Shown: positions 43,850 through 56,546, counted from the first letter of the stretch. The stretch: DNA of 64,000 nucleotides from Synchiropus splendidus (GCF_027744825.2 NC_071336.1:14845501-14909500), one strand, 5' to 3'. The notes: generated by a model from the sequence alone, not told the origin. Numbers and translations are program-made.

Positions 43850-45600
43850 AGACATACACGTTACATTACTCCTACTTTGTTATTAGAAGATTTTTTTTGC
43901 TGAAAACAAATTCTAATTGCTCACAAATGGCCACAATTGGAGACAGACTCTGGACTGATTTCTGCCCAGGGCACACAAAGGATGCTTCTTATCTATAATT
44001 CCATCATTAGAGAATAATTGATCCACTTATTATCTTTCACAGTAAAGTATCTAAATATATGCATTCACACACTGTTATTTGTCGATAATAACTGGCCATT
44101 TATTTATCTATTTAATCTAAATATCATGGTTTGTTTTCATTACTTTTGTTGTTATTTAATGGCTGTGTGTATATTTAGATAGCCTTCATAGTAATCGATA
44201 TAATATTGAAGTAGGTGTTCATACCTTGACAGCAATGTCTCCAGAGTAGCTCACAAGGGTCTGGTCTCCTTACTGCTCCACATTTGTGTCTGTCAGAGTG
44301 AACTGCTTCTCCAGGAAACAAACCGTGTGCTGTTTGCTAAAAGTGAGTGATGATGGGTTTTGTTTGGAGGGATTTTGAGTCCTGTATTGAGAGCTAAGGC
44401 TGACATAGAACTACAAGACATAGAGCTGCTCATCCACGAGTATCTTCAGTCACTTCTCCATGGGGTCCCTCCAGGATTGCAGCTTGGGCCACATTTTTTG
44501 TTACAGATTCCATTTTTATGTTGGATAAAGTCATGTTTAACAATTCTGCCAACGTGAATTACACTTTTTTCATAAACTTAAAAAAGCCTTGCCTGAAGTT
44601 TCCTATCTGATGTGTGTCTAGGGGATTAAGACCCCCCAACCAAAGTAACAGGATGTCCACCAGCTGTAGCCACCTTCCTCCAGGATATGCACACATGTCC
44701 TATCAGACCAAAACATGGTACTGAAGACCTTTTAAACTTTCTTTGGCTCATAAATCTAAATTTCAGCACCTTTCAGGTGGGAAGATGTGTGGAGCAGTTT
44801 ATTAACTGTTGAGCATGATTGCACAACAAGCTGGAGTCAACAGAAACATCAGCAGTAGGTATCATTTCCTACTGCAATATTTCCCATGTTTTCAAAATTA
44901 GAAAATAAAATCATATTCTCTCTCAAAACTTATGAGAAAAGTCAATAAGACCTGAGAGAAAGAATCTCTCCTTATTTTGCCTCAAATATGAGGCAAAAAA
45001 ATTGTAATAATAAATATAATAATAATAAATTAATAATTCATTTACATAAAACGTTCTTAATTCTTCTCATAATTTACTGAGTAATCTTACAATATTCACG
45101 CATCTTCAACAACTAATCAAATTAATGGAGACAAATAGCATTAGTTGTGTATAAGCAAATAAGTAAACACAAGACTATTTGAGGTCATACAACAATAATC
45201 GATTGACGAAGTTTCATGGAACACTGTCCTAATGTTCAGGGGGTCAGTAGGTAGTGCTCTTGGATTAAAAATGATACAAACAATAAAGCAAAGATGGAAA
45301 AAAAAAAGGTGGAACTATGAGAGTCACCGAACCGGGTGAGAAAACCAGAAATTAGGAACAAACACAGCAGAAGGAGACTCAAGACCTCAGTGGAAGACAA
45401 CATTCTGGTAGTAAGAAACAAAAGTAAATAGAGGATAATGTGGTGGTCACAACTCACGCACAATAGAGAAACAACAGAAAAAGCACATAGTGGAAAAATA
45501 GAGCACTTATGAACAAAATCAGAGAATATGGGCAGAAAAGCAGTGTGTAGGTTCAAAAACACACTCACAGTAAAAAAAATAATAATCTGACACCACAGAC
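43850..45600. other. Intergenic interval upstream of reeld1
   Basis: This contains the reeld1 5' region (about 43850-44340) and AT-rich DNA. A third copy of the 560-735 element lies at about 45208-45262 (TTTCATGGAACACTGTCC followed by GTAGGTAGTGCTCTTGG). The long minus-strand frame 45646-45236 is hydrophobic and low in complexity and is not supported as a gene. Confidence 0.5.
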
Positions 45601-45615
45601 TGGCACCAGGAAGCT

Positions 45616-45622
45616 TATAAAG
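45616..45622 (+). promoter_or_regulatory. Candidate TATA box before the 45839 ORF
   Basis: TATAAAG, 217 bases before the ATG of the small ORF. A start about 30 bases on would give a 5' UTR of about 190 nt without a required intron. Confidence 0.4.
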
Positions 45623-45838
45623 GCTCACGGGGTCTCTTGGTTCCACTGGGTGTCATTACCTGCGTCATTACCTGTCAACTAAAGGGTGGACAAACAGATC
45701 ACAAACACATGCAACATAAACAGTGTTTTCTGGTTTTGTCTTCTCAATGAATGAGTTGCCCCACTACTCAGAAGTCTGATGTTCTGGAAAGATTCATTTG
45801 TGGCCGCATGAGTTTCCACACAAATAAACCAGAAGGTC

Positions 45839-46141
45839 ATGATGCCATTTTTTCTTCTCTTTTTGTTTACCGCCATTGGCCACCAATACAAGTGCATGAC
45901 TGAAGAAATGAAATCAGAGATTCACCAGAGACTCGAGGTGGAGCTACCAGAGCCTGAGGTCAGGTCAGGAGTTGAAATAAAGAGGCCCGGATTTCCCACT
46001 CGACCGAAACCGTCTGGGGGGAATACTGAATTGCTGTCTGGTCGACCAAGAGACGTGATCTCTCCAGCGTATCCTTGGTCTGCCCTTGGGCCTCCTCCCG
46101 GTTGGCAACCTCTCCAGGCTGACATCCAGGAGGAATCATGA
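45839..46141 (+). CDS. Hypothetical small secreted protein, 100 aa
   Basis: A single open frame from ATG-ATG to TGA. The first 15 residues, MMPFFLLFLFTAIGH, look like a short signal peptide. The mature part is hydrophilic and rich in Pro, Glu and Arg, has a single Cys and contains a dibasic KR followed by PGFPTRPKPSGG, a layout reminiscent of peptide precursors or of Pro-rich matrix proteins. An in-frame TGA lies upstream, a TATAAAG at 45616 and an AATAAA at 46261-46266, so a compact transcription unit is possible. I do not recognise the family. An overlapping minus-strand frame (46125-45922) is a shadow. It could be a chance ORF, and a splice donor-like GAGGTCAGG at 45957 leaves room for a different structure. 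Confidence 0.4.
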   Translation: MMPFFLLFLFTAIGHQYKCMTEEMKSEIHQRLEVELPEPEVRSGVEIKRPGFPTRPKPSGGNTELLSGRPRDVISPAYPWSALGPPPGWQPLQADIQEES

Positions 46142-46479
46142 TGGACAGGTCAGTGTGATGACTTTTGAGCCTTTTGGCTCAGCTCTTTGGACGAACTAAA
46201 AACATCATGTCACTCCTTGCATCTCATCAACAACCTGTTTAGGCCACAACGTTATTACTAAATAAACACACATTTTAATGACATTTGCGTCATTTATTAA
46301 CATACATGAAACTGCAAACATTACATATTGCAAACACAACATCATACACATTCTTAAGTTAATGTTCTTTGATGTATTTCATGTCTCAAACTCACTCACA
46401 CACACTGAACGCAGACGAACAAGTACACACACACACGCACACACAGTAAGAGAGGAGAGAGAGGAGGAGGAGGAGGAGG

Positions 46480-47250
46480 AGGAGGAAACCTCCATCTGCC
46501 CTGCTCGGTGACCGACCCGTCATCCTCGACTCCGGGGCAGAAACGGATCTCTCCCCGGTCTCAGTGCTCGGCGACTTCCGCGGATGTAGGGTCGAGCCAG
46601 CGGAACGTTAAGGAACAAATGACAGTCGTGTAAAAGGAAAATTTCACATGAAAGAAGAGTCTAAATATAGGATTTGCCCCGGACTGCACCATCGCCGCCG
46701 CCGCCGCCACCGCCGCCACCTGCACCCCGGTACCGGTAAGTCACGATGGGAGAAGCGGCGGGAGCCGCGCTCGTGTCCTGGGGCGGGAGAGTGTTAGCAA
46801 CCGACGCTCCTCGATGCTAATTGACCCGTGAAAATGACTTGCGAGGTCCTGTGAGGTCGGGTTACCGTGCAGCCATGTTGCAGGGGGAGAGAGGGGGGCG
46901 GTGGGCTCTTGACACCTGCCCTCGTTCCGAGGAGCCGAGAGGACACACTCGGTCCGCGGCGCTGCTTGGTCCTGCTCACCGGGGAGTGACTTTCTGACTC
47001 GCTCCACACGCCAATCAGCCATGTTGCAGGGGCTGGGAGGGAAGAGCGCCGAACGGCGGGACTCCCGGGGCTGTGACACCGGCCGCGCCGCACCGCGAGG
47101 AGGTTCAGGGTCCTGGAATGGCAGACGGTGCAGGCTGCGGTGGCTATCCCGGACTGTCGCCTGGAGACAGGAGGGAGCGGGGTCGGCGGGGTGGAGGGGC
47201 TGTAGACTGGAACACGTCCATCTCAAATCATTCCCAGCACAGGACTGATT
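46480..47250 (+). promoter_or_regulatory. CpG island and 5' UTR exon of the znf827-like gene
   Basis: The most GC- and CpG-rich stretch in the window, with a GCC-repeat tract (46692-46720). It ends in a strong splice donor, ACCG|GTAAGT, after base 46735, suggesting a noncoding first exon. Two copies of CAGCCATGTTGCAGGGG at about 46869 and 47018 form a 150-bp direct duplication. Long minus-strand frames here arise from composition. No coding exon for the N-terminus of ZNF827 was found in the island. Confidence 0.7.
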
Positions 47251-47954
47251 TTCATATCAACTTGTTTGAAACGAAGCCTTTCGTCAAAATCACACATGGA
47301 GCAAGGATTCTTGCTCAATACCACATCTCAAAGTGGTGATCCGGTTCCATCAAGCGATGAGGAATAATGTCTGGTGGCAGGTATAAGTAGTTATTGATGA
47401 TTATGGATTGAAATGGATGATTGTTAGTGGCGTGGAAGGTCAGGGCAGGAGATGACACAGCAGGGGGTTGCCATGGTGATAACAGCATGATTTATTCCCA
47501 AATTATTGGGCCTCATCCCTTCAATAATTTATTAATTCGGCAGATCCACTTTGTTCATGTTGCTTTTCTTCTTCTTGTCTTTCCCCACTTCCCTTCATCT
47601 CTCCTTTGCTCCCTGTCCCCCTCCTCTCCCTCTCCCTGCTCCTGTCCTCCCTCGCCCTTCATCCTCGCCATCTCTGCTCCTCTTTCTCGCTCATCCTCGC
47701 AATCCATCTTCACTCCTCCCTCTCCTCTCCCTCGCTCTTTCTCTTTCAGGTCAATGAGAGGCAGCAACAGCTCCGTCGGAACTGCAGCCCCCTTCTCGTC
47801 GCCGCCCCCAACTCTTCTCACCCCGGTCTCCTTTATTTCTCAATCATGCTCTTCATGTGTCCATATGTTGGGAAACAGTCTTATTTTAGAAGCTCATCCT
47901 CCTCTTCCTTTTCTGATGCCCTCTTCTGAGTTTTGACTCCCTCTCTTCCTGCAA

Positions 47955-47982
47955 ACACGCACACACACACACACACACACTG
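47955..47982. repeat. (CA)n microsatellite in the first coding exon's 5' UTR
   Basis: About a dozen CA units directly before the proposed ATG at 47987. A (TG)n tract also follows exon 2 at 48594-48614, close to its donor. Confidence 0.9.
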
Positions 47983-47986
47983 GAAC

Positions 47987-50900
47987 ATGAAGCGTGGGTC
48001 GAGTGTGTTGCAGCCTCCATCAGATGCAGCCAAGTGGCACACACACCCTGCAAAAATACACACTGAAACACATATCAACGATGACAGTCGCTCGGATACG
48101 ACAGAAGGGCGTCCGGAAACCAAGTTGGGTCCCAGTTCAAGTCCCTTCCCAGAAGCCACTTCTCTGTTCAGCCCTGATGTCAGCACTAAGATGGCGTCTG
48201 ACCTCCTCATCAGGCTATCGGGTACGAATCAATAAAGCCACACTCATGCTTCTGTCCATCGCTGCATTTTGTTTTATTCTTATCAATGTGGGTCATGCAC
48301 TTTCCCATTGCCGTGTTCATTAGCTGAGTTATGCAAATTGCACATGTCTCCAGAAGCCACCCAGAAGGCAGAGCTGCAGCCCGGGACACAGGAGGAGCTG
48401 CAGCAGCAGAGATGTGAGATCATTCCACCAGGACATGGTGGAGGTCAACAAGATGAGCCGGGCCTTGCTCTCTCACCAGACGGTCCTGGGGCAAGTCCGG
48501 AACCTCCCTCACTGACACACACCCCTGATGGCAACACCACAGTGGACACGCTGGCCTCAGACCTGTTGAGGAAACTAGCAGGTGCAGATATATGTGTGTG
48601 TGTGTGTGTGTGTACCCTGTATAGCGTTTACTTGTGGGGACCATTTCTTTGAAACAAACCTACTTGTGAGGACAGTTTGTTTTGTGGGGGACATTTTGGC
48701 TGGTCCCCACAAGGTTAAGCCTCTATATGAGGATTAAAACTTCTAAATAACTGGGTCATTATAATTGGGCTTCAGTTTGGTTCAGAGTCCTGGTTATGGT
48801 TAGTGATTTGTTTTGGTCAAGTTGAAGATGAGAGGCTATCATCAATGACAGTGAGTGGTCCCCACAAAGATAGAAGTACCAACGTTTGTGCGTGTGTGCG
48901 CGCGCATGAGGGTGTGCATTCATCCGATTCTGACATCATTTCCTTTCAAATCGACAAGTTCAATATTCACTGTGATGTCATGCTGACTCACTGGCCCACA
49001 AGTAAAAAGTGTCAGTCAAAATTTTAGTTTATACAATATACGAATGGCCTGAAATGAAGAAAGAAATTATTAAAATAAGCTACCCTAAGCATAGTTACTG
49101 TCTACGGTATGTTTTTTTTTTTTTATTTAATACATCAATATGTAGTTTATTCTTAGTTAAGGTTTTTAGCAAAATACTTTTCTTGAATCCTGCAAATAAT
49201 GTAGTAGGCCTAGTGCAGTTTTTGTAAAATGTGATTGGGTTATATGTATTTATTTACTTTACCGCCATTGCAATTCTAAGAAATTACTTTTAATAAAATA
49301 AAATATTTTATATAAAATGTTAATAATAAGCATTTTACACATGTTGTTATTTTAAATATAATAATTATTATAGTTAATTTACTTTATAATATACTTTAAT
49401 TGTCATTAATTATCAATTGCGTTGTTTTTAATTTGTTACTATACATTTAGGACTTCCATGTTTTTAAATTAAATGTCCATTTGTTTGGTTTCATTTTCTA
49501 CCATATGGCAGTGTTTTTCAACCTTTTTCAAGCCACGACACAGGTTGTTCATAGAAGAAATCCAGAGGTTCGGCACCTCGGCAAAGTTCAATTGTGCTTG
49601 GTGGAAAGTCCTGTAGAAAATCTTCTTTGGAGTATTCAGCTCCTTAGTTCCTAATTTATCTTCTTTTACATGATTTTATTCTAATTCCCAGGGAATTCTT
49701 TAACATTATTTGCCTCAGCTTGCAATTATTCTTTCTCTTGTCACCTTTTGGTGCACATTTATTTGGTTTTGCATTTAGTTTTCAGCCACCTTTTAAACAA
49801 CGAAGCAAACTTCGCTCTTGTACGAGTGTCAATAAAGTTTTACATTAGCTTTACTTTAGCTCTGTTAGCTATGTGGTGCAGACAGTCTTTAGCGTCGCAT
49901 CATTATGTTGTGAAGGTGTGTAGAGGCGCATCTGGTTAAAAAGCACCTCAAAAGTTCTTTGCTGTGTGTGTGGGAAGAGGAGCACATTGCACAGTGCTGC
50001 GGAGACCGATAAACTAAACAGTGCATCCGCATAGATCTACAGTGTATAGAAAGAATGTGACTGAATCCATGTCATCTCCTCACCTGCATCTCTGAACAAG
50101 TTAGGTGAAATTGCATCATTTCCCACGGCACACCTGACGGTCTCTCACCACACACTTGTGTGGCGTGGCACAGCAGTTGAAAAACACTGGCGTATGGAAT
50201 TCACCTAATAATTATTTAGCCTATCAATTCAATTCAACTCTGAAGATAAAACTGGACTCTGAAGTATTTATCAAGCAATTCATACTCATTGAAACGTTTC
50301 TTTAGGTGAAGCAACACATGCAGATTTTGCAACAATCGCAGAGACGCAAGAGGTCAACCATCATGCCGTGAAGGTCAAAGAGGAGGAGGTGTCAGTTGAA
50401 GTCTCGGATCTGATCCACGTTCCTCTCATCAGCCAAACTGCTCCTAAGTTGAGGAGCCACCATCTCCTCACGAGTCAAAATGAAGAACACATTCTTCCCA
50501 ACTTTAAAGTTAAACCTCAGTTTTTCACCTCCAGCCAGCAGTCCGGCAGTTCTGGGGCCGAGGCGTTTCAGTTCAGAGTGAAGATTGAAAATGAGGATGT
50601 GAATCCGATATCTTTTCAGGCCAATGTGGGCCACCATTTTCGCTTCAACGATAAGCATTCAGAGCAGCTGTTCCCCAGAGCAGATCTTTTTTCTGGAGTC
50701 ACGATGGAGGAGAAATTTCCTTCGAATGCTCAAAGGGATAATCAATCTTTCTTTGGAGTGAAGAAGGAAGACGTCTTTACCTCTGTGTTCAAAACTGAAG
50801 AGCAGTTTGATTCGGGGGGCACCATGGCCAACCATTGTCTCGGGGCGGCACTTTGGCAAGACATGTCTGTGAACCTGGCCTCCACGCTGCTGCATCAGCT

Positions 50901-53900
50901 CTCAGGTGACACGGCTCTTCTCTTGAACTTCTGTTATACAGTATGTCCTGGATGTATTCCCTTTGATGCACTTCAATAGAAACTAAGTGATTTCAGTTTT
51001 GTCTTTCCACAGAGCGAGTCAGTAAATCCAGTAGTCATCCGACCGAGAGGATGACTCCACCAGTCGGAAACAGGTACTGCTGCCATTCATCCGCTATTTA
51101 CATTGATGTCCCAATAAATGTCTTTCACATCACAGAAGCATCTAGATGAGCGTTAGGCCATGTGCTATGACTAATGCTTATGAGAGCTAGTCATTTTAGT
51201 TAGTCCAATAATTTCAGTGCTGGAGATGCATCGCCACTTGAAAAATGCAGTCAGATCTTACAAATCCTACAGTGATTTCCGACCCACCCACTGTCTTAGA
51301 TGCAGCTGCACTTCTCCAAGTGTTGGTAAATGAAGGAATTCACTCTGTCATCTGCGTGTAGTGACCAAAAGTCCAATTTCCCAGTTGCACGTTCGGACAT
51401 CAGAATTAGAGAGACAGTGGCTAACATTTTTGCCTGAATAAATAAGGGCATAAAGTTCTTGTCCTGCCTCATATAATCTCCTGAGTAATGACAAAGTCTG
51501 TTGATGACTTTGTAGTCAAACCTTTGGCCTGTAGTTGGGTCATTCTTTGGAGGATTTGGAGGAACATGATCATTTCTAAGCAGAAGCCCACAGTCTTCTA
51601 AACTCTACCACTTTTTTTGAAGAATGTCACATTCACATAGTCTGTTCCACATTAAAAATAAATTTCCAATGGAAATTCAACCGAAGAATGAACCACATCA
51701 AAGAACAAATGCACAAGAAAGCAGAGCGCAGAAAACAGTTCATAAAAGTATGTAAGTAGGTAATAATTATGATGATATTAAAGCACTTCATAAAATGTCC
51801 ATTTAAAAGGGGTTAAAAAAGGAGACAAACATCTCGAGGTTCTGAGATCAGTGGATTAGACTAGCAAGTGCAACTTCTTTAAATTGTGCTTGGGTGAAGG
51901 ACTCAGACTCTGATTTGGTGGAGAATTAGTTCTTGTAGATCAGATGTGCCGTCACTATGACGCCCTCTATGGTTGCCTGATGTATCTGACAAGGGGGAGA
52001 GCACAAGGTCATCCCTAGGTGAGGTCAAAAGAACAGGTATTTTAGTTTTGCTCCAGATAACTGCAATAGGTTTGTGAAAAACAAGAGATCAAACTGAAGA
52101 TTTTTCATCAATGGGTTGTGGAAAAATTGTCAAAACCATGGATTAGAGATGATGTGGTGATCACGGGGATGGTACCTCTGCCGAAGACTGGACATTCAAG
52201 TCTCCAAATATTCCACCAGGGTTCCAATTCATAATAATGACGCCATGAATTTGAAGCTTGAAACATGCAAATTGAAACAATATGAAGATGTTGTGAACTT
52301 TTTTTTAATCCCTGAATGACACGAAGACTTGTTCACTTTCCCAGCACTGGGTTAAAGAGGGCCGTCGATCCCACCTGCCCATCTCCTCGTCTGAGCACCA
52401 AGGAGCCTTTGAATGGTAATACACTGTTCACGCAGTCACACTCAGCAGATGGTGTAAGAGCCTTCATTTAGATTGGAGGAATCATTTTGAATAGGTGCAG
52501 AAATCTGAATGATGGTAAGCGTGAGTCTCCTGGGAGGCTTTTTTATTGAGTGTTTAGAGAACCGAACTCGCACCAAATCCTGTAATTAAAAAGGACCTGC
52601 GAGTCGCACCTGAGAGGAAACCAGCCAAGGATCATTCGAGGATGACAACAATTCCTAAACAATTGTCTAAACCGCAACAGTGTGGCCTTTTGTCTTGTGT
52701 TACTTTTTGTTTGTTTTGTTGTTCTCCCATGTGTGTTTCAAGTCAGAGAGTTGGCCTGTGCTCGTGTTTTTGTCGTCTTCTGGCTACCATCACAATTCGG
52801 CCTTTGTTTTATTGTTTTTTAAATAAGTTGTCATAAAACACATTTTGCTGATATTATGGATTCCCCGCTGCCATCAAAGCGCCCTCTGGCTTTTCACTAA
52901 AGATGCTGCTCAAGTGTGCAGAGAGGTTTACCAATAACAACCTCTACAGGGACTCGTCATTAGTAGATTTGAGAAGAGCTCAGCACAAAAAAGAGACTTA
53001 TTTCTTGATACACGTGAGAGAATTATTTCTTATTTTGCTGGTATTTCTCCCTTGCAGGTGCTCAACACAACCAAAGCAAAAACAAGCGGAATGGATGTTC
53101 TTACTTCTACAGGTAAACTGGAAACTCGGGTGTTCTTTGTCCAAACCTGAACGGTGGATTCCACATATGGGAATATTGGCACGATGAATGTATTCAATGA
53201 GTGGTGGTTGACTGTAGAAGACGGGACGTTGGAAATCAGCAGCTGCCACTTACACACCCAGTCATTATCAGAAGCCAACAGTTAGGTTTCGTGGCACCTC
53301 CTAGTTTCTCAGCAGGTGACTGAAGTTGTTATTAAGGACCGTCATCCCTGACAGCGAAGCTCTGTGGCCTTTACAGTTACTGCAAAATCTTTTTCTTAAT
53401 GGAACAGTCAGTTGAATAATACATGATTCTACTTCATCAGGTAGTACATTCTTAGCCGCTTTTGTGAGCCTTCGTACCTGTCAAATACCCTTGCAGCCGC
53501 TCAGACTGAAGTGCCCACTCACAGTGGAGTGAAATCAAACCTTGGTTTAGATTGGGGAACACATCTTAACCATTGACAAACTAATATGCTGATCATTACC
53601 TCTGTTGTTTAAAGTGAACTTTTGTTGACCATTCTATGGTAAAATAAAGTGTAAGTCAAATTGCAATACATGAAGGAAAACTAGTTACAGTACATGTTTG
53701 CCAGGTGATAGAAGCTGCTACTTCCCGAGCATGGCAATGTTTTTGATAATGAGTGACTGCAGTTGATAGTAGTGATGTAGTGGAGCTGTGATAGTGACTC
53801 ATTGTCCTTTCGTAAAGTTGACCTTGAGCTGCCCGACACGGAATGTGTATTTGTAGTAAAGGTAAATCACCAACGACTTCTAAATCCATTGCCCGGGAAG

Positions 53901-56546
53901 TTCATTTTTCTGTGATGCAGATGAGAGCACTCAAACTTGTCAAACACTCTGGACTATGTTTATATACGTCAGCCTTCTGCAAATGCTTGTCGTTTTCCTT
54001 TGTGATCCTGTGTGTCCCTGTACAGTGTGACTGAGCAACACACTTGTGATTAAGTACTTGTCAAGCTAAATCACCTACCATCCGTAACGGCATGAAAAGT
54101 GAAATAGCAGAGCCTAGTCCATGTGCACTGCCATGGCTACCTACTGATCCACGATGTACCTGTCGTTCCTGTTGCAGGTGTCACGTGTGTGGATTCGAGA
54201 TTGAGCCACATGACCTTTTCCAGAGTCACATGACGGAGCACCGCCAGTGGGAGCAGGACTCATTTTCTCTGCACTGCTGTGTGTGTGGCCACTCCACCAG
54301 TAAGGAGGCAGCGATGAGAACCCATATGGAAACCCATTTACTAAGTGTCACAGGGGACAGCGGTGGGATCAGGTAAAAATGCTTCATTTGGCAAAACCTG
54401 TATGGGCATTTTTAAAAATGAAACTGAAAAAGCACATGATTTTTACATTTTTACATGTGTTTTCCCAGCATTTTGGCTGTATTATTGGATGCAATTTTTA
54501 GCATTTGAAATAAGGCGCTCTGTGTTGGTAGAGTAGATACAGTAGGGCACCAAGAACGGAAGCTTGCACTGCAGCTCCATTTGTTCCTCGGAGGATTGAG
54601 TCTTCAAGTGATCCATGGATCCAGATGGTAGTTTTTAACACCACCAATATCTGTTCCCAGAAAAAAAAAGAAATCTGTCAATGTGTTTTGAGTTATTTGC
54701 CGATAGAATCACATAACTTAGCGGAGCTTGTTAGCGGAGGTGAGATCCCTAATAAAAGCTGCATCCATCCAGCTAGTGAGATCATAGCACAGGGGCCACA
54801 ACTGAAGACAGCAGTCCCGAGAAACCTCCTTCAGCTCTTCTGAGGATATGCTGGGGAGTTCCCTGGCAAACCAAAAGCTGTAGTCTCGACAATGTTTCCT
54901 GGGTCTTTCCTCCCACTGGAACATGCCTGAAGAGTCCAACCACCCAGCAGAGAAAACTCATTTTGGCTGCTTGTGTCCATCATTTTTTCAGTGCCTAAAG
55001 TTTGTCACCTTGCCGTAGTGGAGGGGTTTGAGTGCCTCAGTATTAAAGAGTTCCTCAAAGCCTTCATGAAAGTCAAATATGTTGCGCTGAACGTGGGTCA
55101 ACATGAAAGGTCAGGGGTCTGTAGTTAGTGCCCTTGTGGCCACGTTTCTATCCACAGGGCCCGGTTGCAATTGACCCAAAATAGCAGCAAGAATCTGCTC
55201 TCTCATCAACCCAGCACCTGCTAAAGGGGTTCCGATGGTTGGTTGCTGTGGGGTACCAGTCTGGCTGATAGGGCGTGGGATATCACCTTTCATGTAGATG
55301 CTAATACATTTATTGTTATGTTTATTATTTATTATATATTTTTATTTTTAAAAACAGTGATGGACTGGTGACACGTGAAAGTGACCTGGTGGCCTGTGAA
55401 GCTACTATTACTGCATGACACAAATTTCATCGTGTTTCTCTCAATGAACGCCTGTTGTTTTGGCTAATGCAGATAGTTCAGATCCTTTATAACTTTGCGA
55501 TTCACTTTACTCAACAATGCAGGTTGATGGAAATACATATAAACAGAGTGCGTGCGTATATTGAGTAATAAACATATGCAAAGGCGTTTTGTCTGCATCC
55601 TCCTTTTCAAAGTAGAACTAAATTCTTTTGTCCTCACTCTGTGTGGAACTGGAGACAAAGGTTTTTGTTCTTTGTCCACTCTCTGTAGTACTGCTGGGTG
55701 AATCACTTTGTATTTGTGTCATGAAAAAGGTCTGCTGTGTCAGCGACGGAGAGTGACATTTGTTTATTTGCGTTGGAAACATGCGGTGTGGGTGGGCACA
55801 GTGCCGCTCATGAAGCAGGTGACCAGCAGCAGCCTGGTGTGGATCTCTGGAGTGTTGGTGCCTCACCTCTCCCTCTTCTTATGACTCCTAGATGCTCCGT
55901 CACCCCTCCTACTGCTGGCAGCGGCAGAGCTCTGTCAGTTGCCATGGCAACCCAGCTGGAGACAAGCACCTCTGAGCATCGCTGCCGCATCTGCCAGAGG
56001 TCGTTTCCAGGGCAACAGGAGCTGCAGGTTCACTTCCAGGGTCATCGTCAAGGCAACCAGTACCGGTGTGACCGATGTGGTCACCTTACAAGGACGGCAA
56101 ACAAACTGGTGGAGCACGTTCGCGTTCATACAGGGGAGCGGCCGTTCACCTGCGAGCTGTGTCCTTATAGCGCCAAGCGGCGGGACAGTCTGCGTCTGCA
56201 CTGCAGGGTCAAGCACCCCGGACATATCAGCGGGGGCGCGACAGAGACTCCGAGCAATGTGCACACACACCGGACATATGTGCACGGAGACAATCAGCGC
56301 TCAAACAAACATATCCAGAGGCTGCACACGGACACCGCTTCACTCTCCTCCAGCTCCTTCCTGCGTCCTTTCCATCCATCGCTCTCTGACCAAGCCGGGT
56401 GGAGAGATTTATCTCCTCTGCTCCCTATCACAACGCTCCTCTCCCTGAAACCTCGCTCCAGTTGTCCTTCCCTCATCTCATCCTCGTCATCTGCTGCTAC
56501 CAAACACTCTTTTCTCGGCTACCTTGGTCTGAAAACTTCTTTGTGA
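47987..56546 (+). CDS. znf827: ZNF827-like C2H2 zinc-finger protein, 8 coding exons
   Basis: Exons 47987-48221, 48354-48581, 50306-50905, 51013-51073, 52345-52415, 53058-53112, 54178-54372 and 55892-56546 join to 700 codons. Three consecutive exons each end just after a related motif, KMASDLLIRLSG, TLASDLLRKLAG and NLASTLLHQLSG, matching the repeated FSQDISVKMAS-type units of human ZNF827. The middle region has several SUMO-consensus sites (VKEE, VKIE, VKKE, FKTE). Exons 6-7 give the family-specific YFYRCHVCGFE finger plus a second finger, and the last exon gives three C2H2 fingers (about residues 513-592) and a Ser-rich tail. Human ZNF827 recruits NuRD to telomeres through an N-terminal RRK motif. 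That motif and the first finger cluster are absent here. The first exon probably begins at 47750, with in-frame stops before ATG 47987. The orthologue call is supported by neighbours, but a duplicated, shortened paralogue is possible. Confidence 0.82.
48630..48875. repeat. 'GTGGGGACC' dispersed repeat, third copy
   Basis: Opposite orientation to the pair at 35780-36330: GTCCCCACAAGGTTAAGCC, GGGTCATTATAATTGGG and a final GTGGTCCCCACAAAGATAGA. It lies in intron 2 of the znf827-like gene. Confidence 0.65.
49509..50189. mobile_element. Non-autonomous hAT element in znf827-like intron
   Basis: It begins CAGTGTTTTTCAACCTTTTT and ends CAGCAGTTGAAAAACACTG, so the outer 14 bases are inverted repeats. 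Just inside, CAAGCCACGACAC mirrors GTGGCGTGGCAC. The flanks CCATATGG and GCGTATGG agree at 6 of 8 bases, an aged 8-bp target duplication. These ends are typical of hAT elements widespread in vertebrates. No transposase remains in the 681 bp. Confidence 0.82.
54730..54940 (-). mobile_element. Non-LTR retrotransposon C-terminal remnant
   Basis: The minus strand reads WEERPRKHCRDYSFWFA, then SISSEELKEVSRD, then QLWPLC. This follows the GRPR-x-RWRDY, PEELEEVAG, LLPP pattern that ends ORF2 in a common fish LINE. It is short and mutated and lies in intron 7 of the znf827-like gene. Confidence 0.6.

Noticed and set aside
45236..45646. 136-codon minus-strand hydrophobic frame
   Set aside because: Low-complexity Leu/Ser/Phe composition from an AG-rich plus strand; overlaps a MITE copy; no domain.
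46741..47226. 161-codon minus-strand frame in the CpG island
   Set aside because: Expected from the GC-rich composition at a promoter; Arg/Pro/Ser bias with no domain.
47555..47821. 88-codon Glu/Arg/Gly-rich minus-strand frame
   Set aside because: Complement of a polypyrimidine tract preceding a splice acceptor.
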